Shown here in pieces: positions 49,472 to 62,035 of a stretch of 64,000 nucleotides of DNA (its first letter is position 1; each line of letters starts with the position of its first letter). The stretch spans positions 114,437,406 to 114,501,405 of the forward strand of contig OZ010571.1 in NCBI GenBank assembly GCA_963932145.1. Reading direction: 5' to 3'. The notes below the pieces were generated by a model. That model saw only the letters and a program-made list of their open reading frames with translations. It was not told the DNA's origin and searched no databases. A program made the position numbers and the translations under genes. Origin of the DNA: Acanthosepion lycidas (taxonomy: Eukaryota > Mollusca > Cephalopoda > Sepiida > Sepiidae).

Positions 49472-50149
49472 GCATGTATGTGTGCGTGTTTGTACACGTG
49501 TGTATATGTGTGTGTGCATGTTTGTGTGCACTAATACTGCAAGCGATATAATACAAATAATATGTAAGATACGGTTCTCACGCTACCTTAATCGTAGACT
49601 AATATCACTGAGTGACGTGTTCTTTTACTGATTACTGTTGGAGACATGTAACCTAGTAATTTAAATACATTTTCTCTATCAGGTCAAGATTTTTTACAAT
49701 ATCAAATGTCCATTTTGCGACATTTTCAATCTTGCTACTATTTCTGAGATATTTAGCTCGTCAAATGCAAATCCATATATGGAGCTTGATGTTCTTTTGA
49801 AGAAATAGATTTTTCCATGCAATTTAAAGTAAATGCATCTACAAAATTTATAACAAAAGCCATAATTTAGATATAGTCAGTCAATAAATAGCATCACACT
49901 TGAACAGATTTCATAATTTTCAATTTAACCAGGATGATGATGGCGATTTATGCAGTTAGCTATAAATAAAGAACACTTTTCTATGATCCTTGACATTATA
50001 TACATCGCATATTTGTGGAATTTGAAGTATTCTGAATATTCTGCAGTTTTTTGGGGTTTTTTTTGTGATTATCATAGCAAACTAGATGAGGTAAGCTTTG
50101 TTGAACCTAAAAACTGTTTTTTGGAGTTCCATGCTCATCAACTTCTGCC

Positions 50150-50173
50150 GGATGTAGTTTATCGTCATACCCA
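50150..50173 (-). repeat. Fragment of the 0.9-kb retroposon head
   Basis: GGATGTAGTTTATCGTCATA CCCA is identical to the head words of the copies at 1391 and 58015 (TGGGTATGACGATAAACTAC on the element strand). Nothing else of the element is present. Confidence 0.6.
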
Positions 50174-50789
50174 AGAATATGTAAATATTTATGTTGGATA
50201 CGATCTTAATGTTGTAATTGTCAAGACACATGTGTCACGCTCAATTTATGTCAAACTTTAGAAAGAAATATCTTCATGGTATATATGCTCTTTATTTAAT
50301 ATTGCCTTCAACACTCTGCATTTGCCTACGTTATATCTGTTGACATTGCTGAGAATGATTCCCCCATGTAACAAGTGGATTGAGTATATGGTTGCTAATT
50401 CAGAAATATGGCAGGTTCTGAGAAAATAAAATACATAATCAAACATGATATTTTCTGCTATATGTATGGCTGTTAAACCTTAAATAGTCAGTGAAACAAG
50501 ATCGAAATTTAATTTTAAGAAAGCAGGCTATACTTTGGCATGAAACTGTGTGATCAAAGCAAGGTCAGGGCACAGTATATTCTGGGTAAAAAATACCTTG
50601 AAGAATACTGGAGGCTTTTCATAGAGACCTCAATAGATAGTTTTAAGTGTCTCCTATATAAACGCTTCTAAACAGATTGTATTTTCCATAAATAAATTAA
50701 ATTATTGCTTGAAAAGATATGCTTGGAGGAGAACAAATATAATACATGTTGGTACTTGAAACTCATTGGATTTTTAATCTACAATTTGG

Positions 50790-51500
50790 TTGCATCAAGT
50801 ATCATTGATTTTTGTATCGTTGGGACAGTCGAGCATAAAGTGACAAATTGACACGAAAGACACGGCCAGTGAAATTTGGCAGTCAAGTTTGGAGAGAAGA
50901 ATATGTTAAAAAGGCTGTTTGTTAATCCGAGAAAGACATTGAATAAACCATTGTATACCAAGCTTGTTCCGATGAAGAATTTTGTGAAAGCCTTAGGCCA
51001 GGAAGTTGGTTGTTTCAAATATAAAAGCAGAAACAATTTAGTCATGTCTTGTGAGAAAATTAAATACGTTTTTTGACGGACCACATATTAGTTGGCTATT
51101 GCAGGATGAGAAGTTTTAGACATCATGTTTGGTGTTGAAAATGGCCCGTGACAATACATTCACTTCGTTTGTGCTTTATTTCCTGGGAAATAATATGAGT
51201 TCGAATTATGAAGAATTTGCGCGGTCCCTGTTAACCATTTTGATAGCATATTATTATAAAGTGAATTTCCTGCACAGTCATTTGGATGCTTTCCTGAAAA
51301 CTTAAGTGCAATGAATGATGGACAAGGTGAAATCTCCTACCAAATGCCCAAATCATGGTTTCTGGGCAAAAAAATCAGGTGAAAATAAATATTATGACTT
51401 AAAAATGCAGGTGTCTGCAAAGAACCAGTTGCGATGCAAGTTAATCACACAAAAAAGCGGAGAGAAATTTCATTGAGAAGCAGAAATTCTAATTTGAAAA
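50790..51500 (+). pseudogene. Remnant of a multicopy invertebrate gene family (function unknown)
   Basis: The frame 50876-51076 reads KNMLKRLFVNPRKTLNKPLY, TKLVPMKNFVKALGQEVGCF, KY. This follows the block VxPxKVLLPPLHIKLGLMKxFVKALDKExxxFKY of a large family of intronless, multicopy proteins in arthropods and cephalopods. Further 3' in other frames come LLTILIAYYYKVNFLHSHLD (about 51235-51290) and AFPENLSAMNDGQGE (about 51288-51335), matching the HxLHSHLDxFPENLGxxSxEQGERFHQD block. Between them the expected middle part is present only as scraps. Several stops and shifts mark it as dead. The family is often found in repeat-like numbers, so it may belong to a mobile element. I cannot assign its activity. 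Confidence 0.5.
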
Positions 51501-51509
51501 AAAAATATC

Positions 51510-52500
51510 TGTCCTAAGATGTAGAAGTAATCAGTTACTTCAATAGTTTTTTTAAACAACAAAAGGTAATATTTTGGTTTGCGTTAGTTTCTTGTTTCAA
51601 TATTACAATTAATGGCGATATGGAAAGTGTGTGAAAAAATAAATTCCTTCATAACAAAAAAAAAAAAAAAATTACGGGATAGAATAACTGAAAGGACTTT
51701 TACGAACTCACTGCCATTAAATTAGGTTGAAACAATTATAAAAATCAAAAGAACTAAGAATGAGTTTCAAACTTTTCCACGGTGTAATACCGTAATAACA
51801 AATCTACATAATCCTTTACAAAAATATACAAATAAAATAAACGATTTTTTTCCAACACAATACAGAATATTATTATAATATCAAATCAGAAATTACATTG
51901 TACAAAAGACACTCTGCTAAAAATGAGCATGAAACTGAGACACATGCCGTATGCATTTCAATAATAGTACAGTAGAAATTATATGCTCAGTACTGTACAC
52001 AAAACATCAGGAAATACTGCACACATGATATTAATATTACTACGAAATCTGTATAAAATACTTTGTTAATGCTTTACATTATAGATTGAAAGATACTATA
52101 TTCAGTATTGTAATATAACTGCAATAATAGTGTGCAAATAACATATTCATACTGTACGCGATATAGGTCAACCCATTGCACAAAATAGTACTACATTAGA
52201 AAAAATGCCACTACTAAAAGCGAGAAGCTAGTTCTTAGCTTGGCGTCTCAGTTCATGTAAAATCCTTTAAAATAAAATATAAATAAATAAATATAAAATC
52301 CAGATTTATAAATGCATAAGCAAGTAAAATATTTGCTATACAATACTATGTGTACATATTCAGATATAAATATATTCATCTATATAATGTGCAACTTTGT
52401 ATCTGTATAAAAAGCAATTATCCATCTGAATAATATACAAACGTATGGACAAAGAGAAAGACAGATATTCCTTCTTCTATCGTACTTGCTAATTATCTAT
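51510..52500. other. No gene recognised
   Basis: AT-rich, an A-run at 51654-51670, no supported feature. Confidence 0.5.
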
Positions 52501-52503
52501 GCA

Positions 52504-52592
52504 ATAGATAGATAGATAGATAGATAGATTTTTGACGTTAGAAAATATGTCAAAAAACGACATTATTAGGTCATTATTTTTGCACCAACCTA

Positions 52593-52637
<45 letters not shown>

Positions 52638-52651
52638 CAGATAGATAGATA
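52504..52651. repeat. (GATA)n array interrupted by a MITE half
   Basis: GATA/TAGA repeats at 52504-52530 and 52594-52651, separated by a mariner MITE fragment. Confidence 0.95.
52533..52593. mobile_element. Half of a mariner MITE
   Basis: TCAAAAAACGACATTATT and the terminal TTTTTGCACCAACCTAA are shared with the right half of the 80-bp MITE at 9155-9234, with an extra ten or so bases between. The left arm is missing. The right end is followed by TA, which is also the first TA of the flanking TAGA array. Confidence 0.8.
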
Positions 52652-52990
52652 GGACATCGAAAAACATAGATATATAGATTAACTATTTTCCATAACGGTT
52701 GATATTCTCATATGTCTCTGAAATGATTCGGATTTCTTATAAAAAATCTGATAGAGAAAGTAATGATAATCATAGCAAGCAATGTTGGATGTGATACCAT
52801 AGATGCCAGAAGCAAGAAATCCAGCTCCAGCGAACACAATTTATTGAGATATAGATTTCAACGACACAGACAAATACCTGTAATATTGTATTTGGAAGTA
52901 TAGAGTGTCGTTCAAAAAGGAAGGGGTGTGCATTCAGCAATTGTAAAAGGCGGTAATGTGTTATCTAGGAAAGAATGACACAGAGAAGGA

Positions 52991-53340
<350 letters not shown>

Positions 53341-56300
53341 TAGATATGATAGTATCAAGGAAGACCTAAAAAAATTAAAGAATCAGAATGTATCACTTGA
53401 CATTGAGGCTGAACATTATAAAATATTATATACCCTCTCCAAATTTAAAAAGGCTTTTTTCCATTTTAAGAAGGAAATCTAAACTTGCAAAAAGAAAAAG
53501 AAAAAAATAGCTGTATTAATCGCGTATTAATGGACTGTAAGAAAAGTAATGTAGACCTGAAAACCTGCACGCGAACAGAGTTGACTCAGTTGAATCCGTT
53601 ATGATTGTATTTACGCTATGGCCGTCCTGTTAATATTTTACCTTTGCTTACCACGGGGACACCTCAAATTTACGAATTTAAGCGCAGTACAACGTTTGCA
53701 GTTAAGTTTCATAATTTTCACTCTTGAAAGTTCAATTTGAAACTATCAGGCAGATGCTAATAGTTTCCCCTTTTGTACATTTCTCTTGTGGAACTCTCTT
53801 CTGGCTTTCTGTTTCTTTTCAACTACAATTTTCAAATATATGAATACAATGTCAGTCTTCAACTTCTGTCTCATTGAACCACTTTCTTTTATTGTTCTAT
53901 CTGTTTTAGTCTCTCATAATACCTACTAGCACCGTAATATACAGTATTGCCTTATTTTGTGTGAAATTATTAAACAAAGAACTCTTAACACAATCTGACA
54001 TTCCTATTGTTAGTGGGTCAATTGATCGTATATATTAAATAAAAGAATCGCATATTTCTTGATTAGAAAATTGTATATCTGCATTGTACAATTTACCGAG
54101 TCATCACAACAATAGATATTTCTTTACATCCATTAGAATCTAAATTTCAATCTCTGATTCCACTGAATGTTAGAGGTTACATGCCTGGCGAAGAATTCAA
54201 TACTGAAGCATTTCAAACATCAGGACTATAACAAGGAGCTAAAGATAGCCATAATTTATGTAATGTCTTCTTAGACTATGACATGCTCATCTACAAGCAC
54301 AAAGAGGAGAGGCTGGGATTGATCAATTAAAATTTCCAAACATCCTAAATATATCTCCTGAAGAAAACGGCGTTTTTGCCTTCTTTTCCGGGGTCAATAT
54401 ACTTGAGATGAAGATTCTATGCTGATGCTATAAGACGGATCTTATACAAAAAATATTAAAATCCACTAACAATTTTCCAAAGAATTACGATCCAACTTAT
54501 GCATTTTCAAGACAGAATGTACAATTTCGAATTAGAATTAAATCTATGGTATCACAACAACTGAATCTATCATGGCAAATTCAGGAGTTGGAATTAGTAA
54601 ATAATAAACATTTCAAATACCTCTAATTGTTATAACAAATTTAATATGGGAATTACAGACACTGAACAAAGAATGGGCTGCGCTAGATGTAGTTTTCTCT
54701 AAATTGTTACAAAACCGAATATTAACGTGAATAGTTGAGGTATATTGTTAAACATCTCAGTCAGATTTAAAAGATCATATGGATGTCATGAATATTGTCA
54801 AATCACTAGAAATATATAAACTGTCAGCTGTATGCAGCAACGTTATTGGATCTATGCATGCAAATTAGATTCGACCAAATGAATACTTTAGATTTTAGGC
54901 GAAAGCCATATTTCTTCTAACATGTTAGAGTCGGTCTACAACATCATAGAGAACTGTACCAAGTAACATAAACCATATCAGTTGAAGACGTTCAACGAAA
55001 GGAACAAAATAAATGGATACCCCTTGCAACTCTAAATGAAAATAAGGATATAATCAAGTTTTGAATATTCGAAACTTTTTAAAAATAAGTCTAAGGAAAA
55101 AGCCCCCAGCAATACTGAAAAGAGAGATAATAATGACTGACCTTGAAAGAAGTATTCTCCTGGAAAAAATATTTTAATAAAATATATAAATTTCAAGGGA
55201 ACCTTTTACTAGCGGTATAATAAATAAATATCGAATCTTCCTTTGAATAAATCATCTATTTGAGAAATACTTCGAGATGTCTTACTTCTTTGTATTTCAG
55301 ATAGGTGAAATTTCTGTATTTGATTCTATCTATAAATATCCTTCTCTACTTCCATAATAGTTACATCTTCCTCATTAATCACATATTCCATGGTATATTT
55401 ATAATTCTCCTATAGTACATATTTTATTTAAATCAAACCTCCTCTCCAACTATGAGGAGACCAACCATAGGACGAATGATGTTACATAGCATTTTTTTGT
55501 GATGTTAGACGCTCACTGGTTGTAACTTTAGATATCACTTCTGAAATGCGCGATGAAGAAGAAACTTTGTAAATGCAGATACTGGTAGTAGTAACACTTT
55601 CAAATTATACTCGCACTAATAATACTTGTTCAAATAGTAATCGCCGACAAGTAATTCTTATAATGATCAGTATAGAGAAATAATATAGTGAATAGTATAG
55701 CGTATATAGATCACTTAGACGTCACACTAACTCCCAATTATACGTTTCGTCTATGATCACGTGATCTACTTATTTAATAATGGAATCGCGCAAGTTTGCT
55801 TACTGGTGATCCGTGATCAAACTATGATGCCGGCAAAGACACTTTATTCCTATACAACACATTTCAACATCATTTTCTTAGTATCTAACGAAATATTGTC
55901 CAGGTACTTAATAGTGTTTTTTTTGTTTTTTTTTGTGGTTTTTTTTAGATTGCGGAAAGCCTTTTTTCGGTATTGCGATGCATTACTTTTTACATTCGGC
56001 TTCATCTCTAAAAATAATTAATAAATGTATCAATCTGCGCCTTCGCTTGACATTTGGCATCGCCAATTCGTGGCTCAAACTTTGGACTATTTCTTTTGAA
56101 AATGATCCTGTCTTCTTACTAATATTCAAGGCTAAACTTTTATTGGTTCCATTTACTGCCTTGCTTATTATAAAATTCGCCTTCTGTCCCTGAGACCCGA
56201 GTTCGTATCTCACCATGGCCGATTTTTCAGGATGGAGATATCTTAATGTTATCGGAATGGATCGACTCCATTGGGAAGTACCTGAAAACCATAGAAGAGG

Positions 56301-56520
56301 TTGACCTAAAAGAAATTGGTTATGAGATAAATCGGGGGAACTTCGATAGATGTGTTAGCAAGAATTCACAAGTCATCGTGAGATTGATCAGGGTAAAACA
56401 TACTTTCTCCCAGAAAGTCTAAGATCTGCACAGCAGTTGCAGTAAAAACAGACGCAAATCTGAATTAGGGATTGCCTAGCCTCCATGTAAATGGGTATCA
56501 CCGAATACGAATGTCCAGGT
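53341..56520. other. No gene recognised
   Basis: Long stretch of moderate composition with short changing open frames (for example around 54480-54600). It could hold an old decayed coding element but gives no recognisable match. Confidence 0.35.
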
Positions 56521-56522
56521 AT

Positions 56523-56523
<1 letters not shown>

Positions 56524-56604
<81 letters not shown>

Positions 56605-56632
56605 CACACACACACACACATATATATATATA

Positions 56633-56690
<58 letters not shown>
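56524..56690. repeat. Compound (AT)n(AC)n(AT)n(GT)n microsatellite
   Basis: AT 56524-56601, AC 56606-56620, AT 56621-56633, GT 56634-56690. The AC and GT runs face each other across AT and could pair as a hairpin. Confidence 0.95.
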
Positions 56691-56693
<3 letters not shown>

Positions 56694-58010
56694 TATTATT
56701 CAAAATATAAATACTTTGTTGGAAATAATTACTCTCTATCACATGAATCTCGACTTGTACATGCATTTCTGCGTTCAGGTGTTGAAGAACGATCTCTTCT
56801 AGGCATATACACTAAATATGCTGTAGATACTACTGAAAGCCTTGCAATATTTAACTTTCCCTGATTTAACTTATAATATATTAATTATTTTTTAGCAGAT
56901 ATCGTTAGCATTTCCTTGTATCTTTAACGATTACCTGGCTTCAATACGTTTCACTCCGTTGTATGATGTATCGTCATTCGTTATTGAATATTATTATCAC
57001 ATGTGTAAGAATCTATAACGTCTGACCAACTAATATGTGTTAAATCACAGTCCGTCTTATATTCGTATTTTCTTCTAGATAATATGATAAGTAAAAAATA
57101 TTTAGTTCGTTAAATTGAATGAACTACCGATATATTCTACGTGGTTTTCAAATACATGAACCATTCCGTTTTTCAGCCGATCAATATAATTCTTCTTCAC
57201 ATCTCGTTGAATAAAATATCAATGCCAGTTTCATTTGGAAAATGTGTATGGTATTCGAAATGAGTAAACATTTACTGAAGAAAATATTTTCACATTTTTG
57301 TTTTCTGATGAAAAACGTCATGTCAGACGAACAGTGTATTCAATCGTTATACATAATACACATTTTAATGTTAAAGACATAAAATTTGAAGCAATAGCAG
57401 TAATTAATTAGTATGTATAAATGTACAAATTCATATAAATAACGAGAAATATTTCCCTTTCTGTGTTAGGATAGAATAGTGTAAAAATAAATATGTCATA
57501 AAGCTTATGTTTCGCATTAATAATGTGAATAGAACGTATTTAGATCTGTTTTCAATTATTAAAAAATATATCAACATTTCTGCAATTTGAAATGGGTTCA
57601 TAGCAAATATGCTGTTGTCATTTTTAAGATAAACTATATTTTATTTACTCGCTTATCATTGTCTTTGCTGTCAGGTTTTCACTTTTTCAGTATTTTCTTT
57701 TAAATGATGTTTTCTTTTTATTTTTCATGAAAATATCGGATGTTTCGAATTGGTATTAAATAAGAAAAATATATGTATGCCGAGAATATTTTTTGATAAC
57801 TACTAAGATATTGTCATATTTTCAGATGTTACTTTAATGTAGTATTGCATAATGAAAGATTTGAATACAGTACAGAACCAAACTCAAAATTCAATGGCTA
57901 TGTCTCCCTTCAAAACAAGATTTCAAAAGTCTGATTCGCGTAAAACTGAAATACATTTGGAATTAGGCAAAGATTTCGGACAGGAAGAAACTACAATAAT
58001 GATATATATT
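56691..58010. other. No gene recognised
   Basis: AT-rich, no supported feature. Confidence 0.5.
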
Positions 58011-58012
58011 GT

Positions 58013-58480
58013 GCCGTCCTGGGTATGACGATAAACTACATCCGCGTCCAGGGTAAGACGATAAACTATCTCCAACATCAAGGCCTCTGATCAGGAGTCT
58101 TTGAGGATCATGGAAGCACCTCTTAATTGCTAGTGTTTCCAGGTCCACCTTGACCAGGGGTGGTATCACCTGTTAGTGTCCCAGTTATGGCAAATAGTTA
58201 ACCCCGAAACTAAGGTAATAAGCATTTTGAAAGTCTAAAAATAAGTTTTAATATCAGCATTTTTTAATACGTTTTTGAAAAAAAAATCTATTACCAGAAA
58301 TAAATTTTTGAAGAAAAAAACAATATTACCAGCCATACTTTTTCGAAAAAATAAAAACTTATTACCAGCTATACAATTTTGAGAAAACAAAAAGATTTCC
58401 CGGAAAATAAAATAAGTTTTCGGCATTAAATGACTCATTGGGGTTGATATACCGTAAAACAAACTAAACCAAACCAAACC
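58013..58480 (+). mobile_element. Tandem-repeat retroposon, copy 2
   Basis: The head CGTCCTGGGTATGACGATAA ACTAC (58015 on) is followed by a second, imperfect head unit (58045-58074), CCAACATCAAGGCCTC, about 150 bp not seen in copy 1, diverged copies of the ATTACCAGCTATAC unit (58255-58390), CGGCATTAAATGAC, GGTTGATAT and a tail of (AAACC)n ending at 58480. Order and strand correspond to copy 1 at 913-1391. Flanks ATATATTGT (58004-58012) and ATAAATTGT (58481-58489) match at eight of nine positions and may be a worn target duplication. The extra 150 bp is either lost from copy 1 or inserted here. Confidence 0.65.
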
Positions 58481-58489
58481 ATAAATTGT

Positions 58490-59234
58490 ATTTTCCTCAT
58501 GCTGTCGCTGACTCATGGCTGTAAGTTAATATAATATATGCATTAACAAAATAATAAGATAATATAATATATCCACTAACAAAAAAGTGGAAAATTGATC
58601 TCGTTTAGGATCATTGTAGAGCAAGTGTGCATAATTCAGTAACACTGAAAATTACAATTGATTTATGAATTGATCAGGAATCCAAGCTGATTTAACTGAC
58701 TGTGGTTATCGCATGGGGCGGAAGAAAAATAAGTGTAGCTTATATTTCTCTAATAGAAAACTGTAGATCCTTGATTTAAAGATTTTAAGATTGATATAAG
58801 TCTCTCGTCCTTACTTCAAAATATAGCCCTTCTCACGGAGAAACGGCGTCAATGTAACTCATCAATTAAATTTGAAATGTTTGAGAATTACGTATGACAT
58901 GTGTATCTTGAGAAAACTGTTACCTTTTACAATTCCATGTAGAGTAAAAAACAGACGCTATCTAAGAAGTTTTCAGGTTAGGTTTATTGGCATCACTCTT
59001 AACCGGTTGTAAATTTTCCAAACATAAATCATCATCATTAGCACATAATTTGATATTTCGTTGGCATTTAGTATAAAACAGCTAAATCTGGATTATTCTA
59101 ATTGCTATTATAGTGTGTTATCAATTATAGTGAAGTGCATGAGTGTTGAAACAGATTAGTTTGATTTGGCATTGTTAGTTAGATAGCCCACCATAAGAGG
59201 GGTATAAAACAAGAAAATCAAATTTTAAATTGAT

Positions 59235-59289
<55 letters not shown>

Positions 59290-61085
59290 TAAGGTCTCTA
59301 CAAATAAAATTAATACATTTTGGTTTATATAAGGTCGTGAAAATGTTCTTAGTTGTCCATGCAATAATGAGTTTATTTGTACGTAGGCAGGAACGTATGC
59401 GTGGATGCATGTCTGTATGCATGAGCGTTATCATAGGGTAGGAAGGTTCCGTTCGTTATCAAGTATAAAGATGTGAGGGAGAAAGAGATAATAACGATCG
59501 CTTGACGTTTGTCAAGAGACCTGTTAATACGCTCGCCTCCTCTCTTTGGTGACAGGAGAAATTGCCTGTCTTTTAATTTGTTTGTGGTGCTTGAAAAGTT
59601 AATTTGGGAATTAACTCCGGATATGATTCGGGCCTTTCCATTGCACGACGTAAAAACTTCGCGTCGGCTCACGAAAAGATCCGTAAAATAATTTGTTTCT
59701 GATAATTGAAGATTATTTGAATTTTGATTTAAAATTTTTCGTAGTACTCTATTGGCCGAAAAACATTTCGCATCAAGGTGTGATATTTCATGTGTTTGGT
59801 TTTGGATTCGCATTTGCATGTGTGTTAAGCAAAGTTTGTAAATACGAGTCTTTTTACTTTCTAACAAAATCAATGAGTCAGTGCTTAGCATTAAAATTTT
59901 AAATCTAGATCTTGTTATGTTCACTACACTATATTCGATTTTATTTATATATTTTATTTTACAGGAAGAGAAGAGATATAACTTATTAACATCATTTTTG
60001 CAAAATTGGATGCCACAGGTACACCTAGAATTTGAACTGCACCCATTCCCATTTTCTCAACCGTTGACCGCTATTTTCAGCACACATTCATTAAATTACA
60101 TATTACTTGCATATATTAAACAGTTGTAAACATGTAGCCTTTGTCATTCAGTAATTACTTTAAAAATTCCATTCACCCGACAGTAGGGGCTACGTTTAAT
60201 CTGGCGCATTGGAGGAAATATCAAGGTGCTTTCAGTCATTTTTTACTCATATATTCGATGGACTTCCACGTCAAACTTGGCCTAATGTTACATCCTAATT
60301 GATTGGTTGTACAGAAGATAAATAAACATTACTCTCAAGTAACAAACGCAGTAACAGATATTTGAATAAATGATTTAAATATAAATTAATCATTTATTAT
60401 ATATTTATTTCCAATCTAGATAGGACAATATAATAGTTTCTAATAAACCTTAGAAAAAATAAAATGAATTTGCATGAGCTGAATTGTCAAAATTACCTTA
60501 AGAGGAATTTTAAATGAAATATGCAATATGTAATTTACGAATATAATTGTTTGTTTTATAAATTTAATTAAAAAATTAATGATGAGTTTATGTCATGTTT
60601 TTTTTTTCCTTATTTGATCTATTTCTTTTCTTGTAAATATTATAAAACAAGAACTGAACGAATAATTTGTGAATGGATTGTTTATTCATATGTTTCTCAT
60701 AAAATTCCCGAACTAATTTAGTAACCAACTGCAAAATTAACCCTATGTCTCTGGTAGGTCTATGGTGAATGCCATAATTGGAAATATCTATTTATACACC
60801 TATAAGTTCTCAAATCAATGATTAAAATTATTTCAATAGAATCAATCCGAATACAACCCTTCATCAGATCACAAAAACTGGCGCTATATAATCACAAACA
60901 AATCACTATACCTAGGAATTTTCACACGTCCAAGAATGGCAACTACTAAATAGACGTTGCGAAGCCTTACGATAAGAACTTCAGGAACAGAGAACAAATA
61001 GAGAGATACCAAGTGTCGGCAAAGCCTCCTTTAGGTGATATGTAACAAGCAGCAGCTAAAGTTGCCGCTTTTGTGGTTGGTAAAC
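58490..61085. other. No gene recognised; one (AT)n array
   Basis: It holds (AT)n at 59239-59285. The longest open frame of the window that is not simple sequence (59373-59924 minus, 183 codons) is here but has no recognisable domain, signal peptide or start context, and the opposite strand is open as well in parts. Confidence 0.45.
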
Positions 61086-61090
61086 ATTTA

Positions 61091-61249
61091 CAGTGTAACC
61101 CGGATATAAGAGACCCAAATTATTTCCATACATACCTAAACAAAACAGACCAAACCCGGATATAAGAGAAACCCCAGATATAAGAGAAACTCGGATATAA
61201 GAGACTTCTTCTCCGGTCTCAACAACTCTCTTATATCCGGGTTATACAG
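61091..61249. mobile_element. 159-bp TA-flanked MITE with internal terminal-motif repeats
   Basis: It starts CAGTGTAACCCGGATATAAG AGA and ends with the inverse of CTGTATAACCCGGATATAAG AGA, a 23-bp inverted repeat with two mismatches. TA flanks both sides (61089-61090; 61250-61251), as for Tc1/mariner/pogo elements. The core GGATATAAGAGA occurs at 61102, 61158, 61193 and, with one change, 61176, plus inverted at 61227-61238. No ORF. Confidence 0.8.
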
Positions 61250-61920
61250 TATTTTACATTTTAAGTGACTGAAATGACGTTTATGTAATCATCTTAAACA
61301 ACTAGGATCAATGAAATTAATGCAAGTTAATATATGAAATATAACTAGGAATTAACATTAGTAATATGTTTCCAAAATTGAAAATCAGATCATACAGACG
61401 ACCTCATTCACAAATGGGAAATTAAATAAAACATATTTAGTAACTATGAAACGTGTAATTTCTGACGCTCTATTAATGTTTCTCTGCAAATATCTTTAAA
61501 TTTCTGAGAAAAAATGAGATAATTTAAGCTAACCAACACGCTCGTCAAAAAAGAAAACGGAGAAAATCCCCCACCTCCCAAAAAAGATGAATGTATTTTT
61601 GGATGAAAATATAGTTTTTAAAATTTATTGCACAATATTTTACTCAAAACATTTTTGAAAACCGAAGAATATCATTTTTTTTTTATATTTTCAAAGTCAC
61701 CATGTACATAATATAAATACAGTGTCAAATCGATCCCTGACTTCACAATATCAATAATTATATCTTTTCACTATAAGACATGTGACTGCGCAATATGATT
61801 GATAGACTCGTACTATTAATAATTGGGAAAAAGACCACATCAGTATTGGACAGTTATAAATGACATAATAGAATTTGAGACTTAACAATTTTAATTTAAA
61901 ACAATACAGATAGCAAGATT
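61250..61920. other. No gene recognised
   Basis: AT-rich, no supported feature. Confidence 0.5.
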
Positions 61921-61924
61921 TCAG

Positions 61925-61925
<1 letters not shown>

Positions 61926-62015
<90 letters not shown>

Positions 62016-62035
62016 ATGTATATATATATATATAT
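61926..62035. repeat. Compound (AT)n(GT)n(AT)n microsatellite
   Basis: AT 61926-61993, GT 61994-62016, then AT to 62035. Confidence 0.96.

Larger units (their letters stand above)
48800..50780. other. No gene recognised; small repeats
   Basis: It contains (TATC)n at about 49454-49471 with a hammerhead-like core just upstream, GT-rich simple sequence 49480-49530, and a 24-bp fragment of the 0.9-kb retroposon head at 50150-50173. The open frame 49950-50261 (103 codons) matches nothing I know and partly overlaps that fragment. Confidence 0.5.

Noticed and set aside
56180-56215. GAGTTCGTATCTC as a tRNA B box
   Set aside because: It departs from consensus and there is no A box or foldable tRNA upstream.
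57308-57340. CTGATGA with a CGUC/GACG stem on the plus strand
   Set aside because: GAAA is absent after the stem and there are no flanking helices.
59373-59924. 183-codon open frame on the minus strand as a host gene
   Set aside because: No recognisable domain, transmembrane pattern or splice context, and the opposite strand also holds open frames. Length alone is not enough in this composition.
60822-60867. CUGAUGA followed 26 nt later by GAAA on the minus strand
   Set aside because: The intervening sequence does not form a stem II, so the core spacing is probably chance.
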